Below are positions 62,682 through 64,000 of a stretch of DNA of 64,000 nt, piece after piece (position 1 is the stretch's first letter; each line of letters starts with the position of its first letter). The translations under genes were made by a program, and so were the position numbers. Source of the DNA: Erythrobacter sp047872805 (lineage in GTDB: Bacteria; Pseudomonadota; Alphaproteobacteria; Sphingomonadales; Sphingomonadaceae). The notes below the pieces were generated by a model. The model did not search any database. It was not told the DNA's origin and worked only from the letters and a program-made list of their open reading frames with translations. The stretch spans positions 682,001 through 746,000 of the forward strand of contig NZ_JBLQUK010000001.1 in assembly GCF_047872805.1 (NCBI RefSeq), given 5' to 3'.

Positions 62682-63416
62682 CTATTCGATTTCGACGGTG
62701 ACGCTCGCAGGCTCGACCTCGACGTCGAGCGGGATGAAGAACTGCCGCGCCTTGCCCGGCGCGACAATGCCCGCACCCAACGTCCCGCCCATTTGCGCAC
62801 CGTCAAATTCTCGGGTGAAAGGTTCTCCGCTGGTGGTGGTGCCCGCAATTGTCCAATTGCGGCCGCCAGCCAGCAGCATCCCCTTGCCGTCATTTGCAAC
62901 GCGCACATTGATACCGGATACTTCCTCGACAATTGCGGGTTCTATCGTGTCGACACGCGGCACCGCGCTGACACCTTCAGGTTCCACGCTCACGAACACG
63001 TTGAAGCGGACCGTGACCTGAACTTTGGGCGATCCGGCTTCGAGTTCGATCGGCAGTTCGCTGAGTGCGATGTAATAAACGCGCGCTTCGTCCAGGTCGG
63101 GTTCGCCGACATATTGCACCCGGACCACTTGACCCTGAAGCGGGGCGATGACCAATTGCGGCGGAAAGATCAGGAAATCATCGTCGGCGGGCGTCAGTTG
63201 AAGCTGACCATCCTCAGATATTTCGCCGACATAGGCGCGCACTTCGATAGGGAAATCGCGGTCTGCGGTGTTGGTGAATTCTATCCGCGCGACCGAACCG
63301 CGCCCGAAAGGATCAAGTTCCACCGCCATTGGCGACACGCGGGAGGCATGGGCGGGTGCAGTAAACAGGCCCGCACAAGCAAGGAACGCGGCGAACGCGC
63401 GCAATAGCCTGATCAC
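62682..63416 (-). CDS. Periplasmic pilus chaperone (PapD-like)
   Basis: 244 residues from a GTG; signal peptide cut after APAHA. Two Ig domains: VSPMAVELDPFGRGSVARIEFTNT is the first-strand signature, FLIFPPQLVIAPLQGQVVRVQYVG the donor-strand G1 region, and NVFVSVEPEGVSA starts the second domain. It binds and caps pilin subunits. Five bases separate it from the usher gene. Confidence 0.9.
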   Translation of the reverse strand: MIRLLRAFAAFLACAGLFTAPAHASRVSPMAVELDPFGRGSVARIEFTNTADRDFPIEVRAYVGEISEDGQLQLTPADDDFLIFPPQLVIAPLQGQVVRVQYVGEPDLDEARVYYIALSELPIELEAGSPKVQVTVRFNVFVSVEPEGVSAVPRVDTIEPAIVEEVSGINVRVANDGKGMLLAGGRNWTIAGTTTSGEPFTREFDGAQMGGTLGAGIVAPGKARQFFIPLDVEVEPASVTVEIE

Positions 63417-63526
63417 AATTCAGTCTCCCCCCAAAGGATCAAATTCAAGTGCAGCACGGCATACAAAACGGATGCGATCTGGATATTCGAACTGCGTCCA
63501 TTTTGACGGCAATAGATGTGAGAACG

Positions 63527-63557
63527 AAAAGGCGGAGAGGAACGCCTCCCCGCCTTT
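63527..63557 (-). terminator. Terminator after the pilin gene
   Basis: Minus-strand stem AAAGGCGG-G-GAGG with CCTC-T-CCGCCTTT (13 pairs, one G-U) around a CGTT loop and ending in TTTT. It lies between the pilin stop and the chaperone start, which would make pilin message more abundant than chaperone-usher message. Confidence 0.72.
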
Positions 63558-63583
63558 CCAGTTACAACCAAAGACCCGTTGGA

Positions 63584-64000
63584 TCAGATGGTGGTGATTT
63601 CCACCGTGGCCGTCGCCGTGTAATCGTCTGCGGCAATTGGACGGGCGCCCGCATTCTGGTCGTCCCGGACAAATGCGCTGAATCTGACTTGCCGATGAAT
63701 CGGGCCTGTAGACCGCGTTGCAGTTAGACGATCCAAGCTATTGGCCACGACTTCCCCACCCCCATAATTTTGAGCCCGAAAGCCGTAGTTAATCGTGCTC
63801 GTAAAGGGCTCGCTGCCTGGGGAGACCGTCAAACCGGCTGCGGTGGCCGAGGTCAACGGCAACGGGGTTGAGATAGTCAATTGATTATTGAAATTGCAGC
63901 TCACCCAGGCTTGTTGGCTTCCGGCGGCTTCAAATTCAGAAAGCTGCAAGGCATCAATGCCGGGCGCTTCGTTAATCGTCAGCGAGGCAAAGGCGAGGTC
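63584..64000 (-). CDS. Spore coat U-type pilin subunit, 5' end outside the window
   Basis: The last 138 codons of a spore coat U (SCPU) pilin; the frame remains open to the window edge, so the start and signal peptide are missing. It ends IAADDYTATATVEITTI, the standard closing strand. A single mid-domain Cys (WVSCNFNN) and a beta-rich, Thr/Ser-heavy composition fit Csu-type subunits. It is the first visible gene of the pilus operon and is followed by a terminator, fitting a major subunit. Confidence 0.82.
   Translation of the reverse strand, partial: DLAFASLTINEAPGIDALQLSEFEAAGSQQAWVSCNFNNQLTISTPLPLTSATAAGLTVSPGSEPFTSTINYGFRAQNYGGGEVVANSLDRLTATRSTGPIHRQVRFSAFVRDDQNAGARPIAADDYTATATVEITTI

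Overview
The window is high-GC alphaproteobacterial chromosome, most likely Sphingomonadales and plausibly Erythrobacteraceae. The evidence is the gene style and order: class I PhaC beside a phasin with a histone-H1-like arm, SahR-metF-split metH, an alphaproteobacterial curli locus with CsgH, a sphingomonad-type TonB receptor/MFS/LacI sugar locus, and a BciA-type 8-vinyl reductase. BciA is typical of chlorophototrophs, so the host may be an aerobic anoxygenic phototroph or a descendant of one. I infer this from sequence reading only; no search was run.

Layout. 0-7 kb: LPS export permeases lptF-lptG, clpS with a DUF427 gene, then phasin and PHA synthase. 6.8-12.2 kb: an alanine/LL-DAP-type aminotransferase, an uncharacterised five-gene cluster (membrane-anchored LuxR-type HTH protein, helical protein, membrane protein, RadC-like JAMM protein, stand-alone winged helix), a crotonase and a thioesterase. 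12.4-12.6 kb: tRNA-Cys and tRNA-Thr. 12.6-15.3 kb: a BciA-like reductase coupled to an SSS symporter. 15.3-20.2 kb (minus): four tightly packed genes for GH42 beta-galactosidase, a Gfo/Idh/MocA oxidoreductase, a xylose-reductase-like AKR and a TauD-type dioxygenase. 20.2-26.0 kb: the methionine cycle under SahR with a visible operator. 26.2-33.2 kb: curli (csgF, csgG, three curlin-repeat proteins, an unknown secreted protein, a CsgH-like chaperone). 33.3-38.1 kb: tandem glycine riboswitch and gcvT-H-PA-PB. 38.1-41.1 kb: a polysaccharide flippase, a nucleotidyltransferase and a lone Nmad3 protein. 41.1-49.0 kb: valine catabolism (acyl-CoA dehydrogenase, enoyl-CoA hydratase, HIBYL-CoA hydrolase, mmsB, mmsA) with small accessory genes between.

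49.05-51.97 kb is a scar of mobile and polymorphic-toxin DNA: a 5'-truncated, hairpin-interrupted Rhs C-terminus with a DUF1493 immunity-like gene, a resolvase stub, a VirB2/TrbC gene, a frameshifted VirB11/TrbB remnant, and tRNA-Gly(CCC) at the edge. 52.0-59.1 kb is a sucrose locus: LacI regulator, MFS transporter, divergent TonB receptor, signal-less GH68 enzyme and ROK fructokinase, with a striking double LacI-type operator. 59.1-64.0 kb is an archaic (Csu-like) chaperone-usher pilus operon on the minus strand, cut by the right edge.

The window mixes central metabolism (C1/methionine, glycine cleavage, valine, PHA storage) with surface structures (curli, pili, LPS export, flippase) and two sugar loci. 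The least explained parts are the 8.1-10.5 kb cluster, the 261-residue protein in the curli locus, the Nmad3 protein and the Rhs scar.
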